Notes: generated from the letters alone by a model not told the origin. Positions 34,054-45,962 are shown, counted from the stretch's first letter. The stretch: DNA of 64,000 nucleotides from Chlorophyllum brunneum (GCA_963576785.1 OY756139.1:2790001-2854000); one strand, 5' to 3'. Made by a program: numbers and translations.

Positions 34054-35617
34054 TCAAAAGTAGCTTCCAGCTCCTGCGTAACTGGATGTTTTTGAAGGAC
34101 TTGTCAACAGGGTTGGTGATTTCGGCTGCTCTTCCCCAATGTCAAGCGCTTCGATTTGTCGTTTCGTATCCTCCAACGATCCAGGGCCAAATGCGGGTAT
34201 CGGCGGAGTATAAGGACGCGTCTGCGCGGCAGCAAGCCCCGTGGGGATGCGAGCCTGTAGATCTGCCTGACTTGGTACAGGTTGGAAGTGTAACTACAAA
34301 ACTTGGTCAGAGATCTCGACTCACAGAGGGGCAAGCCTACCGTATCGTTCATCTTCTTGTAATACTTGTAAAACATGTTTGTGCTCTCTAACTCGTCCAG
34401 TGAATTGCTCTTCTTCGCCTTCTCTTTGTCGCCCCTACCAATGTGGAGAGTCGAATTTCCATCCTTCAACCCCTCTAGCCCCTTCTTCGCCCATGCGAGA
34501 AATGCTACAGCATCTCCCGCCCTGTCAGCCCCGCCCTTCTCACCCGCTTCAATACCAAGCCACTTGTGAGAAAGAGCTGCATGGAGAGCACTCTTGTCGG
34601 TCAGGTATTTTCTAAGTTCTGTCGAGATGTCGCCACCTCGGGAAGACTTTGCCAGGGCTTTCGCGGACGCATATAGCGAAGTACACTCTAGGTGTAGTTT
34701 CGCGATGAAACTCACAGGTGGATGAGAGCTGGGAAGAGGTGGTCCAGGGGCAATATTGTTCTCGAATGCGGCCTTTGACAGACGCTTGCGGATTGCGAGT
34801 GACTGGGCGTCTGCCAATGACATCCTTTCAGGAAGAGTATGAGTTCCCATTGGTTGATGAAAAGACATCTCCGTACTTAACTAGGGCAGTGATGACCTCC
34901 TGTCTAAGGTCAGGCGGTAGCGTAGATCCGGATAACCCTCCCTCCCTGCTCACCTCCCATTCAGGTAGCAGGGTATCAGTAATGTATGAGAAGACGCCGC
35001 TGGCCTTGCACAACAAGTCAAACGCCACATTCAGTTGTTCATCTTTCCGTTCTCGTTGAAGTTTCGTGATTGTGCGGTCGCGTTCGTAGGCACCGATAGA
35101 TTGTACTGTAACATGAGCCAAATTCGAGAGAGTAAACGCATAGGTGAGGAGGGTAAATGCAAGGTCCGCATGCAGTCCGGGAATGGAAACGCGGGGTGAA
35201 TTATTGAGCAGGTTGTTGGATAGTGTAGATCTCCAACTGAAGGCTAGATAATGCAGCTCAGACCTGGGAATGGCTGGAGACAAAGCTATGGGTTCGTACA
35301 TGGCTCTGATTTGAGGCCGATATCGTCGTGAGCAACGCAGTTGACAAGCCCACGAATTAATGGGATATAATCTTCGAGCAACTACGGATATTCAGGAGCC
35401 TGCCTGCATCAAGAGTGGGTGAACATACCTTGGTCAAGGACAAGTAATCCTTGGCACTATCCTCTGTTCTCTTGCTTGCCTTTAGCGCTGTCCGAATGTT
35501 TGCTCTAGCTTGTGTTGCCTCGAGAATGTGAGCAGCATAGATCTTGTCTGTGCTTTGGTCCACGCAGAAATCTGAAAAAGGAATGGTTCCTGTCGTGGGC
35601 AATTCATAGAGGTACAT
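34054..35617 (-). CDS. palC: pH-response regulator PalC (BRO1-domain protein)
   Basis: PalC is a BRO1-domain component of the Pal/Rim ambient-pH signalling pathway that binds ESCRT-III. The protein starts MYLYELPTTGTIPFSDFCVD at 35617, then HILEATQARANIRTALKASK, followed by FSWRSTLSNNLLNNSPRVSI and ADLAFTLLTYAFTLSNLAHV. The next exons give RKDEQLNVAFDLLCKASGVF, EVITALVKYGDVFSS, MSLADAQSLAIRKRLSKAAF and LESTNMFYKYYKKMND. The last intron, ending TTTTGTAG, joins to TLHFQPVPSQADLQARIPTG, and the protein ends SYAGAGSYF at 34054. Four or five GT-AG introns. The order and terminus fit fungal PalC well. The tRNA-like gene lies 57 bp upstream on the same strand. Confidence 0.92.
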
Positions 35618-35673
35618 GATAGATGGTGAGCAAGTGATGGAGGATGTGGCAACAGGGGGGTGGGAAGAAAACA

Positions 35674-35747
35674 TGAGTCGACCCAGGTTCGAACTGAGGA
35701 CCTTCTGTGTGTTGGACAGATGCGATAACCAACTACGCCATCGACCC
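35674..35747 (-). tRNA. tRNA-Val(AAC)-like gene with C at position 33
   Basis: A 74-nt cloverleaf. Acceptor arms GGGTCGA and TCGACTC pair fully (one G-U). D arm GCGTAGTTGGTTATCGC. Anticodon stem TCTGT/ACAGA encloses the loop CCAACAC, giving anticodon AAC at 34-36. T arm CTCAG-TTCGAAC-CTGGG pairs with one wobble. Discriminator A, and TTTT follows 3 bases downstream as a Pol III terminator. A and B box sequences are in place (TAGTTGG; GTTCGAACC). The oddity is C instead of the near-invariant U at position 33. It sits in the short divergent promoter between palC and the PIG-U gene. It may be a functional variant or a decaying copy. Confidence 0.8.
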
Positions 35748-35829
35748 TGCTGACTCCCATCTTTGCCGCCTTCGGACTGGTCATCAGAGCGAGGCTTGGG
35801 ACCAGTGCTGTTCAGAATTTCGCAACTGA

Positions 35830-37475
35830 ATGTCTTCTTCAAAACCGCTGGCGGAAGGCGGGCTCACTTTTGCCGCTTCTGCTCTTGTTGCTTCAAGGAT
35901 AGCTGTCGCTCTGTTTGGTCTTTCCAACGTCCTCAGGCACGACCAGCTACTGTCCACACCACTGTCATCTTACGCGCAACGTCAGTACCTTCATTCCCGT
36001 TAGGCTCGTCTCAAACACCAGCATAGTCAGAGAAGGAATATTCCTCTTCAAGCATGGCATAGATCCATATTCAGGCGGGGCCTTTCGCCATGTACTCCAA
36101 ACCTCACGTTCTCCGCGTCCCAGTGCTCATCCTTTCTCGTAGTCGCCCCTCCTACTCGCGCTGTTCTCCGTAATACTCCCCGAATCGCGTATTTTCGCGT
36201 CCCTGGTGTGGACCGCCTTTGACCTGGTAGGTGCTTGGGCGCTTGTATCGATCTGGAGGACACGGCAGAACGTCCGGCGGACGTCAAGAGACACTTTGGT
36301 TGCTACAAGGTGTGTGCTGACCTCTTCACATCACACAACATCAGTAATACGGAATTTTCAGCTACCTACTGAACCCATATGTCTTCCTACCTACTCTGGC
36401 CCTTTCATCCTCCAGCCTTCAGTCATCTTTGACCCTTCTCTCCGTCAAGTATGCCGCTGAAGGTTGTGCTGTTTCTTTTGTTTGTACAGGAACCCCTCGC
36501 TGACCTGTGTGTAGGAAATGCATCTCCTGCTCTCTTTCTGCTCTCGATCCTCGTTCACATCGACCTGTCAACATGTATCCTCCTCCTACCCATCCTTCTA
36601 CTCATCATAAGCGATCCTCACTCTCACCTCGCATCTCCGCGTCCGCTAACAGCTAACCTCCGCCGCACCATTCCTCTCTTCGGCGAATACCTCTTCTATA
36701 CTTGTGTCCTCGCACTTGCTTCTACTATGATTGCAGGCGGAGTACAATGGATACCTCAAACCTGGGGAGCCACGTAGGGTCCTATCGTTCATCTTCCCTA
36801 TCTTGACCTGATTTTTTCCAGCCTTACCTTGCCAGACTTAACCCCGAACCCCGGCCTGTGGTGGTATTTTTTCACGGAAATGTTTGACCACTTCCGTCCG
36901 TTCTTCCTCATGGTCTTTAGTGTGAGCTACTGACAATAAGTCACGCCTACGCTTGCTAATACGCTTTTCTCCAATTTCAGGTGCATCTCCTAATATACGT
37001 GGTGCCCATGTGCATTAAATTTCAGTGTGTTTCCATTTTCCATTTCCCTGAGCTCACTCAAGAATGTTTCGCAGGTACGACCCTTTATACGCATCGTTCC
37101 TTCTTCTTGGGGTACTCGGGATATTCAAGGCGTATCCCACGTTGTCAGACCCGGGCCTCTTTCTGAGCGCTCTCTCAGTATTTCCTGAGGTTCACTCTTG
37201 TAAGTTTTCTGCGACACGCGTCGTATCCACCTAATTAACTCGCAGACCTTCGGCATCCAATGGTCACCGCACTCCTTCACCTCCATGCGGCGCTTCTTAT
37301 GCCTCTCTTTAACCATCTATGGCTCAATACAGGCACAGGGAATGCCAACTTTTTCTACGCCTCGACGCTGGTGTTCGCCTGCGCAAACGGAGCCGCGCTC
37401 ATTGATGCCATTTGGGCTGGCTTGCGCATCGCCATTGGTAAAGAGGCGGATGGATATGTAGTCGTACAGGAGTGA
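35830..37475 (+). CDS. GPI transamidase subunit PIG-U (Cdc91/Gab1)
   Basis: Multi-pass ER membrane subunit of the complex that attaches GPI anchors. Start at 35830 ([20 protein letters not shown]), followed by [40 protein letters not shown] and [20 protein letters not shown]. The conserved family signature reads [20 protein letters not shown], then [17 protein letters not shown] and [20 protein letters not shown]. The tail reads [20 protein letters not shown] and ends GYVVVQE at 37475. Eight GT-AG introns are needed; each was placed so that membrane segments and family sequence run on in frame. It is divergent from palC with the tRNA-like gene between them. Confidence 0.92.
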
Positions 37476-37720
37476 ATAATCTAACATTATTCTGTCAAGA
37501 AATTGAGGCCTGACGTCACGAGGCATTATAATATAAGTGGGACGCTCTAATTAATGGACAGATAGTGTCCCAAAACACTTATAATCTCGACCTGCTGGTG
37601 CTTGGCCTTGCAGTGCTTTCATTGGGCCTTTCTATCCAATGACACCATAGACTCTGTCGTACTCTGTCGAAATTACACGACCAATTCTAGTGGCTTGCTC
37701 TATACGAGCCAGACCCTGCC

Positions 37721-39939
37721 TCACCGTCCGTTCCGTATAGGCTGCTCGAGGAGATCCTCAATCAAGTCGAGGTTAATCGGGATGTTTGCGTTCCGAAGGT
37801 AGTCGTCGTTCCTTCGTGGGTGTAAGCCGCATAGTGCAACTAAAGGGAATGGTAAAACTCACCAAAACTGTTGAATAAATTTCAAGTACGATGTGTTAAT
37901 AAGGACAATAACAATTTCAACTGATTACCCACCTTGGAATAATGTCGGCTTCCAGAATCGCATCTGCGGGGGACCTCAGAACAGGATAAAACACTCAGAC
38001 AGAATGCACAGCTTACAAGATGGTAACCATGTGTTGTCCGTCTTTCCATCCCAACTGCTTCACTAATTTGATACATGCTATGAGATTACAAGCACTGCTT
38101 GAGCCAAGGAAGAGACCGTCATGTCTGACGAGGTATCGAGACATTGCAACCGCCTCCTCGTCTGTAATCCTAGAAATACACTGGTCACTTCTCCGTGCAC
38201 ACAGAAGTGAGGAGACTGCTAGTACCGGAATGCATCGTCAATGACCGGAAGAGCGAGCTCTATGTTATTCGTCATGCGGTTGATACCGCTGAAGAAGTCA
38301 TTCACGAGCTCAGGATTGAACGGAATATACGGACTTACATGCCCTCGACGACTGTATCAACTTGGTGCCGCCTCTTGGTTCCTTCGGCTTCTCGACGATC
38401 ATACATGACACCATATCTGACCTGCGCGGTTCATTAGCGAGAGTTCTGCAGAATTTCATCATTCCCAACCCACTTTGTTGTATAGTCCACTCCCTTCAGG
38501 GTCCGCAATGGCGATGACGAGTTCTGGGTTCACAGACTTGAGGTAGTGGCCCGTTCCAGCGACAGTTCCACCTGTGCCTATGTGTAAAATGTAAGTATAG
38601 AGCAAAACGTTAGAGCTGGTACAACTACCTGCACCCGAAATGAAGGCATCAACGCGTCCGCTTGTTTGTCTCCAGATCTCCGGGCCTGTTCCTTTGAGAT
38701 GTGCTTCAAAATTGCTCCTATTCTAGCCAAACAATCTCATTACACGACTCAGGAGGATCTAATGTCAATATCCACCTCAAACTGGTCGGCAAAGTAACCC
38801 CGAGGTTTTGTCAGGAAATCTTCATTATTTTCCCAGTTGGTCTCGTCAAAATCGACGTCTGAAGCGGTGGTAACGACGACTGAGGAAGGCGTCGAGTGGA
38901 GAGTATGAGAATGGGAGCCGACGGTTGAGGTCAAGGAGTCGAGTGGATTTTCTTGTGCAAACTTGCTTGCTCCTTGACGAGCGAGGTTCTATTGGTCGTG
39001 GATGAAGTTTGGTGACCGTAGTTGGGAATGGCATATCATGTACTCACGACATACTAGCATATAGTATGTTAGGTACGATAGGGGAGCCAAAATGAGGTGT
39101 CCTACACACCTGTTTCTTATCAACAATACTTGCGGGGCGGACTCTCTCCACATCCGCTCCGAGTGCCAATAGAGCCTTGACTTTCTCCTCTGCGACATCA
39201 TCAGGCATGATGATAGCTAGACATGACAGGAGCTTGGTGTATCCACACGAAAGTGACAGCTAAAGAACTCACTAACATCATAGCCCCTTCCGTCGCTGGG
39301 TAAGCACCCCTTGGAGTATATGTAGAGGAAGGCACATACCGAGCTTTTGCGATAGTAGCAATGGAGATTCCTGTTGAACCAACGGTACCCTCAAAGATCC
39401 GTGAACGAGTGTAAGGTCGTAGAAGACCCGTCCTTTCGGCGTCCTCGATCACTGGAATTGGCTGGCATGAGAGATGAAACGCAGCTGAGGAGGCGTCGAA
39501 CCCACTCTGCAATGCCACGCGGTCCTTGACACTTCCTCCCGGGTTCAAGAACTGTAGACATCTACATGAGGTGTTCAGGTGGAGATTTACAAGCGAAATC
39601 TACCTCTGCCTTTCCCAGGATCTCAACGCCCAGAGCATCGCTGAGGGAGTTGATCCTAACCAGAGGTGTGTTTCCTGTCCTGTGTCAGTACCACCGACCT
39701 TGGTTTATGGTTGAGTTGGACAGACCAATAAGCCCAGTCACGCCTGACACAATTTCGTCGCTTCTGAGCTCGATGGGTCGCGACCTGAACACCTCGAGCT
39801 GTCTCCGCTTCCGTACTCGCAAATACCGCAAGAACGACGATGAGGTAATTGAGAACGAGAAGCCGAGCAGAAAGCCACAGAAAACATATTTGATTTTTGA
39901 TCGCGACAGCGAGTGCGACCAGTCTGGGAACCAGCCCAT
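37721..39939 (-). CDS. Membrane-anchored cysteine synthase (PLP-dependent, O-acetylserine sulfhydrylase-like)
   Basis: PLP-fold enzyme of the cysteine synthase/cystathionine beta-synthase family. The N-terminus holds a membrane helix (YVFCGFLLGFSFSITSSSFL) and then GVTGLIGNTPLVRINSLSDA, GKAEFLNPGGSVKDRVAL with the PLP-binding Lys. Next come EGTVGSTGISIATIAKARGY, a Ser/Thr-rich insertion of about 40 residues (SLTSTVGSHSHTLHSTPSSV), GTGGTVAGTGHYLK and GLFLGSSSACNLI. The 3' end is unusual: HYSK is followed by a 5-nt exon (37863-37867, TTTTG) and then the last exon 37721-37811, which together give HYSKFWNDDYLRNANIPINL. The protein ends EQPIRNGR. The last intron uses an AAG acceptor. It resembles the membrane-bound fungal cysteine synthase of the mitochondrial outer membrane type, but activity on O-acetylserine is inferred. 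Confidence 0.88.
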
Positions 39940-40239
39940 GGTTGTGTGGAGAACAGGGCGAAATGCGGAGTGTGATTGATTTGTGTATTGATCCCGACAG
40001 GCGCAGGTCCTTACTTACGCGTTTGTTTTTAGGCGATGTCCACTGCTTATTCAGACCCATAAGAACTCCGTGTCGAGCCCGGCCCCGTTGGTTCTGTGCA
40101 CATGCGGTGGAACGTCGTCCAATCCATCTGACCAATGGCACAACTCGGGAATATTGCAGGACAAAAATTCAGATATAAACCACTCTTTTGGCGATTCCTG
40201 TCCCAATCAGCTGCCCCTTGTTCTCGAACGATCCCCGAT

Positions 40240-40814
40240 ATGGCCAACTCCCAAGAAACCAAGAGGAAATTCTTGTCTTCGACCAACTTCGCCGTTGTTG
40301 GTGCGTCGAAGGACCAGGCCAAGTTTGGTACCAAAGTAAGCCCCGACCAATGTACTGGTTGCAGATCCTGAACCACGGTCGTGTGCAGATTCTCAAGTGG
40401 TACCAAGCGAGAGACCTCAATGTAACCCCTGTCCACCCCGTGAGTGATCACATCGCAATCGAGGACGTCTCGCCTCATGCGCCAGCCAGAAAGAGAGTGA
40501 GCTTGAAGGTGTTGCGACCGTAAGTACCCTGAAGGAACTCGCTTTTCCTTCGAAGACGTCTGTGAGCATCGTTACACCGGCAAAGGCGAGCATGCCCGTA
40601 TTCATCTCTTCCTTGACTCATTTATTGGTAGGTAACGCTCAACTTGCTCAAGGAAGCCAAAGAATTGCAAGTTTCTGCTCTCTGGCTCCAGCCAGGCGCC
40701 GAAGACGCTGCCGTCGTCGAATTCATCAAGGAGAATGGTCTTGAAGACCGTGTCATCTTCGGTGGCCCTTGCCTTCTTGTCCAGGGTGACGGGGTCATGA
40801 AGAGCCTTCTCTAA
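40240..40814 (+). CDS. CoA-binding-domain (Rossmann-fold) protein
   Basis: Exons 40240-40335, 40389-40439, 40490-40585 and 40632-40814 give 141 residues. The single domain matches the CoA-binding/YccU family: FAVVGASKDQAKFGTKILKW, YQARDLNVTPVHPKESELEG, VATVSTLKELAFPSKTSVSI, VTPAKVTLNLLKEAKELQVS, ALWLQPGAEDAAVVEFIKEN, ending GGPCLLVQGDGVMKSLL. The third intron (40586-40631) has a GC donor, AAG|GCGAGC, and a TAG acceptor. The second ends at the second of two CCAG repeats. Family members are small cytosolic proteins of unclear physiological role; none is assigned here. Confidence 0.9.
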
Positions 40815-41040
40815 TAAATACTATACTATGTAGAGTTAATTGGTTTTTCTACAGCAATGGCTTTATTGCACCGCCTGCCCTGAGAGACACTGAGCCGTTT
40901 TTTCTCTCTGCTCTGCCATGGGGTGAGAATGCGTGCTGGAGTCGGCGTGCCGATGGTTGCGATGGCGCGCATGGCCCGAAATAGCTGACTGCTACCCGCA
41001 CAAGTTGTGCCTCACCGCCCCTTGCTTTCCTTCCACCTCC

Positions 41041-42864
41041 ATGCGGCCTTTTGCTGCCTTCATTTTCGCCCTTGCGGCGACCTCAGCAGCAAAGACACAC
41101 CATGCGCGCTCACAGAGACATGGCCGGAGGCAGCAGGCTAATCCAACTTCCCCAGCGCCTCTCATATCTTCTTCATGGTATGCAGGATGGCACGCAACAG
41201 ATTTTCCCTTGAAGGACGTTAGCTGGTCCAAATACACCCATATGTCCTACGCCTTTGCGTCCGTAATCCGCCAAAAGGGCCACCTGGATTTCCGCTGACG
41301 AGCTAGCTTTGCAGGATCACGACACCAAAATCTAGTGTCATTTCATTAGAACCCTCCGATCAGCTGCTTTTGCCTGAATTTGTCGCTGCCGCCCACAAAC
41401 ACGTAAGTTGTCTCCATTTCGCCACGAACCTCCCTCAAAACTGGTGATTACAGAGTGTAAAAGCGAGCCTTTCCATCGGCGGTTGGACTGGATCGCGATA
41501 CTTCTCGACAAGCGTTGGGTCGTCAGAGAACCGAACCGCGTTCACCAAGGCCGTCGCAGAACTAGTGCAGCGGTATTCCTTAGACGGTATTGAATTTGAG
41601 CACGTTTCTCTCTCTGCCTTCGCTGTCACTTCGTCTCATTCACCCTTAGCTGGGAATATCCTGGTGTGCAGGGAATAGGTTGTAACACCGTCAATCCTGA
41701 CGACACCTCAAATTTTCTCGTATTTCTCAAGGAGCTCCGATCAAGCTCTGTTGGACAGAACCTAGTTCTTTCCGCCGCCGTCTATACCAAACCGTTCGAT
41801 GGGACCACTGGACAATCTTCCACCAATCTTTCGGAGTTCAGTCAAGTTCTAGACCACATTACTATCATGAATTACGACACTAAATCCACGCCATCAACTG
41901 GTGCTGGCCCAAACGCACCTCTTGACGATTCCTGTGTGCCTAGCGCAAGTCAGTTTGGTTCTGCTAGATCTGCCGTTAGCGCTTGGATGAACGCAGGTAT
42001 CCCGGTCAATCAAATCGTCCTGGGTGTACCCGCATATGGTCACTCTTTCGTTATACCCCCTTCTGTCGCACTATCAGGACAAAGCAACGACGCCACACTC
42101 TCGTTATATCCTACATATGTCGCTAATAGCACTCGCAAAGGTGATCGATGGGACGGCGACGGTGGTATTGATGTCTGTGGAAACACCGTAGGCCCTGGAG
42201 GCATATACACCTATTGGGGTCTCATACAAGAAGGATTCCTTAATGCTGACGGAACCGTGCCCAGCAGTATCCGTTATCGTTATGATAACTGCAGTCAGAC
42301 GGTCAGTACATTGACCCTGTCCATAATCGCTCCCCGGTTTCCCGTCCCCCCTGACATTGTATTTCCCCACATTCCCTGCGCTTCCATTCCAGAATCACAC
42401 ACAGATTGCTAACGAGAACTATTCTTATTCTTTCTAGCCCTTTTTGTATGACGAAACCAAGCAGGTCTTCGTCTCGTATGATAACGCAGAGTCCTTTGCC
42501 GCTAAGGGTAACTTCATCAATGTGACCGGACTAGCCGGGTTTACTGTGTGGGAAACCGGAGGAGACTACAAGGATGTGCTTCTTGACTCAATAAGTATGT
42601 TTCGATCCCTTCACCGCTTATGAAGTCTTCACTTTTGACGTTCATGATCTCCTTTCGCTCTGCTTCTAGTCACCGCGGCACATAACGGCGATCCTTCGCG
42701 CTTCACGCCGTCCTCTAACGCCGGCAGTTCTGCTCCGAGAAACTCCTCATCCACCTCCGCTGCACTACCACCACCATCATCACCACACATCCTCGATCTA
42801 ATCGCCGTCACTGCCGCATCTCTCTCACTACCTCTGCTGTTCTTTCCCACCATCCTTGCGTAAT
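41041..42864 (+). CDS. Secreted GH18 chitinase, probably GPI-anchored
   Basis: Signal peptide MRPFAAFIFALAATSAA. Then SWYAGWHATDFPLKDVSWSK, YTHMSYAFAITTPKSSV, VKASLSIGGWTGSRYFS (SxGG motif), the active site LDGIEFDWEYPGVQGIGCNT, then MNYDTKSTPSTGAGPNAPLD and LGVPAYGHSF, and GFTVWETGGDYKD. The catalytic DxxDxDxE motif reads D-G-I-E-F-D-W-E: the second Asp is Glu while the acid Glu is kept. The C-terminus is Ser/Pro-rich (RNSSSTSAALPPPSSPHILD) and ends in a hydrophobic segment (LSLPLLFFPTILA), as for a GPI signal. The intron at 41600-41649, inside the active-site codon D, is GC-AG (GA|GCACGT). Class V chitinases of this type remodel the fungal wall or degrade chitin; which of these applies is not shown. 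Confidence 0.92.
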
Positions 42865-45512
42865 GACGCCGAACACCTCACCTCAACCTCAAGGTGTTCT
42901 CACTTGCGTCTTCTCTGTCCCGCTTTCCTGATGGCGGACCAAACCGATTACCCTTTTGATAGGGTCGCTATTTATTATTTTTGGACATATGAGGCTGAGC
43001 CTATAGAGCTGTATTTGGATTAATGACGGGCTTCGGAATGTCAAGTACCTGGACGTGCTTCGAATACGCGTGTCGCAGTCGTGTATGGGTGGTGCATTAG
43101 GGAAGCGAAGGGGATCCAAGGTCATGCCTTGAGGCGTCCTGGTCAAAGTACAACGCGAATCTGCCAAGCTATGGCTGTCGTTTTCATTGTCTAAAACTCA
43201 AGATCCCGGATTTGAGGCGTTCGAGACTTCAAAGTGACAAGAATAGCTCCAGACAGCCGGCAACACGTTTTTGATCATCAAATGAATGTTCGACGGCCGA
43301 GTATATATGTGTGTTTCGGGAGACACGATTTAACCCCAGTATAAGTGACGGGTACAACGTGTTGTTGGATACCGAAGGACGTGTAGTTTTTAACTCTTGG
43401 ATCTATTATTATACCCAGGTTCAATACAATGTTGCAAACTGGGCGCTTCTCCCAGCTTATTACTTTCACTCCCGCGTGGGTTGTACGACTACATAACATA
43501 TCACTCCGTTCGAGGATGTTCACTAACAGTAGTACCTAGGTCTCTGCTTTAACCCGCCGGACCATGCAAGATGGCTTTGGCCAGAGGGTCTTTGTGGCTG
43601 ACGGCTACAACCACGAGTGATATCGGTAGTTCGGCGCATGGTCCGTTTCGAATTATACATAAAAAGGAACCATGTGGATCCGTGGAAATGGAACTCCTCT
43701 AGGGGTTTGGCCCTGTGACGATGGGTTACAACATAAGTATGAATCTCCGCGCCCACGATAATCGACTCTCCATTTTAATCAATATGATGGTCCTCTGTTA
43801 TGTGAATCTAAATGCTTATACCTGGATATTCTAGAAAAACAAGACATACTTTGTTCACTATTCGGCACTTTAGTATATTAGTATGTCAGGTAGGTTCCAT
43901 TTCTATTTCATGAAAGCCAGAATGTTGAGTGGTAAAGTACACTACTCTCGAATTGCTCATCGTCAGTGGCGAAGGATGGGTTGCAGTGGTTGATCCGGGT
44001 GCTATGGACTAGAATACGCTTGACAGGACAATAATCTTCAAGGGAACTTGAATCAACATTCTTACACCTCAAGTTTCAACTTTTAGAGACGGCCTTTATT
44101 CTCCTCGGATATCCCCCTTCTGCGTTGCCTCATTCCCAGAATTTGCTTCGCGGTTCTGAAGGAAGAATTATTTCGTATCTTGGTCGAGAAACATGACTCA
44201 CTGACGAGAGACCTTGGTGTCATCTTCCTGTGTTGTGTTATTCCATAAAAAAGGATGTTTAAATTCTGTAAGCAAGCCATGACACATCAGAAATTAATCA
44301 ACCATTAAAACACTATCGGACTGAGGGCTAGGCAAAAGTGATGATTCTAAATGGTTGATCCATGAATTTCGAAAGGAGCGCCGTCTTGGACCTAACCCAA
44401 ATCACAATCATCGACACCACTGGTCTCCGCAACGATGGATTTCTCAGGTCCTCAGTATATCTTACCATGTCCCATTCCGACAGCGGAACTTGGCCCCCAA
44501 TTTGGCCTACATTTGTCGGCAATAGTTACGACATATATTGGAAAAGTCAATGCTTGGCATATTTCCGAGGATTTGACTGTTACCCAGCCACCATGGGTTT
44601 CTCAAGGCGATATGTGATTAATGTGATTCTTTACATGTTAATGTTCAGAGTAAGGGTATTCGAGCGGCCTGTCTCCGGATCGGACCCTGCTTGACATAAT
44701 TATGTACGAAGTGGTCCAAATCCACTCACCCATAACCAACTTCATGACTTCATAGACCCCATTAGGAACAAGAGTGGGCTGAGTACTGAATAATATTTAC
44801 TTGCCCTCCACGATGTCCTTCCTCGGTATCTTGGACGAGATCGCGGAAACGTTTATCTTCGCGGATATTTACCGTAATACTAGTCTGATCCGATGACATT
44901 TGTGAAACGGCAACACTACTGCACTGACAAGGGACCTTGCTAACAACACCACGCTGGTATCGCATTGTGGTTACAGGTCTATCGAATCTCATGACGATCA
45001 AAATTCCAGACCCCGGAGAATGCAGCCTGGCCTTGATCCATCAGGTGCCTCAGACGCGTTGATTGAGCATTTCCCTTGTGCCGGATATATAAGTCAGTTT
45101 CTCCCATCCACGAACTGGATTCTCTTCTCCCCTCCCTTCCTCATCGCGCATTTCGTTCCCCCCGTTTGCCTCGTTGCCCGCACTTGCTGCACAAGGCCCC
45201 GAAGTCTTGACCCAAAACGGCATGTTCCGATCGCGTCCGCCGAGTACGTCCTTTCAACTTTCCCAATTTAGGACACCCTTTGTTCTGACTATCTGGCGGT
45301 GAGAACAGCAGGTTCTTGGATTTGGCCGTCTGTTCATGCATCAGTGCTGGTTCGAGCATCTCGACTTGCCCTTTGGCCCGAAATGACGTTAATATAAAAT
45401 TGAACAGTCAACCGCTCCCTCCATCACATACGAGATCTTCCCGAGTCCTGTACGCCAGCTCTAGTTGTATTCCCCTCATCTCCTCTCAACGCATGCACCA
45501 CTTAACGGGCAG
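42865..45512. other. Gene-free stretch, about 2.6 kb
   Basis: Largest gap in the central part. Frames on both strands are up to 110 codons and show no domain. No long repeat or element terminus was seen. Confidence 0.45.
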
Positions 45513-45713
45513 ATGGCTTCGAATCCACCCTCTCCACAGAATGCCCGAAAGGATGTCCCTCATAAATCAACGGTGTCGCCGGCGCAGGCTATAGCGGATG
45601 CGTGGAAGAGGGAATCATTGGAAAGCCAGGAAAGATGGCGCAAACTGGACGCAGAGATGAAGCGGCGGTATGAAGAAACAAGGAAAAGACAGTACGCCCA
45701 GTCAAAGATGTGA
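45513..45713 (+). CDS. Small charged protein, unknown function
   Basis: 66 residues from the Met at 45513: MASNPPSPQNARKDVPHKST, then VSPAQAIADAWKRESLESQE and RWRKLDAEMKRRYEETRKRQ, a highly charged helix that could be a coiled coil. Stop at 45713. The helix is clean and amphipathic, which supports coding, but the first residues are low complexity and an upstream exon could exist. I do not recognise the family. Confidence 0.45.
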   Translation: MASNPPSPQNARKDVPHKSTVSPAQAIADAWKRESLESQERWRKLDAEMKRRYEETRKRQYAQSKM

Positions 45714-45962
45714 AGTGAGCATCGATGTCTGCAAAATATGGTGAGCGGTTCCATCCAGTGTTCGGGTTGTAGCCAATGTATCGGATGCAGAACGTCTCGT
45801 CCTCTTCATCTTCCAAGACGAGAAACGGCGACGAGGCTTGGGAGCGAATGTAGCCTCGACGTTGGGGACTGCTATTTATTCAGTGTCAATGAATGTTGTA
45901 CATTAGTAGACGTCAAACCGTACCCTGTATCACAGAACGCATTGCATTATTTCTTGTAGTCT

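Noticed and set aside
40336..40388. Alternative acceptor at 40364 in the CoA-binding gene
   Set aside because: It would leave a 29-nt intron, too short; the 40388 site gives the family sequence.
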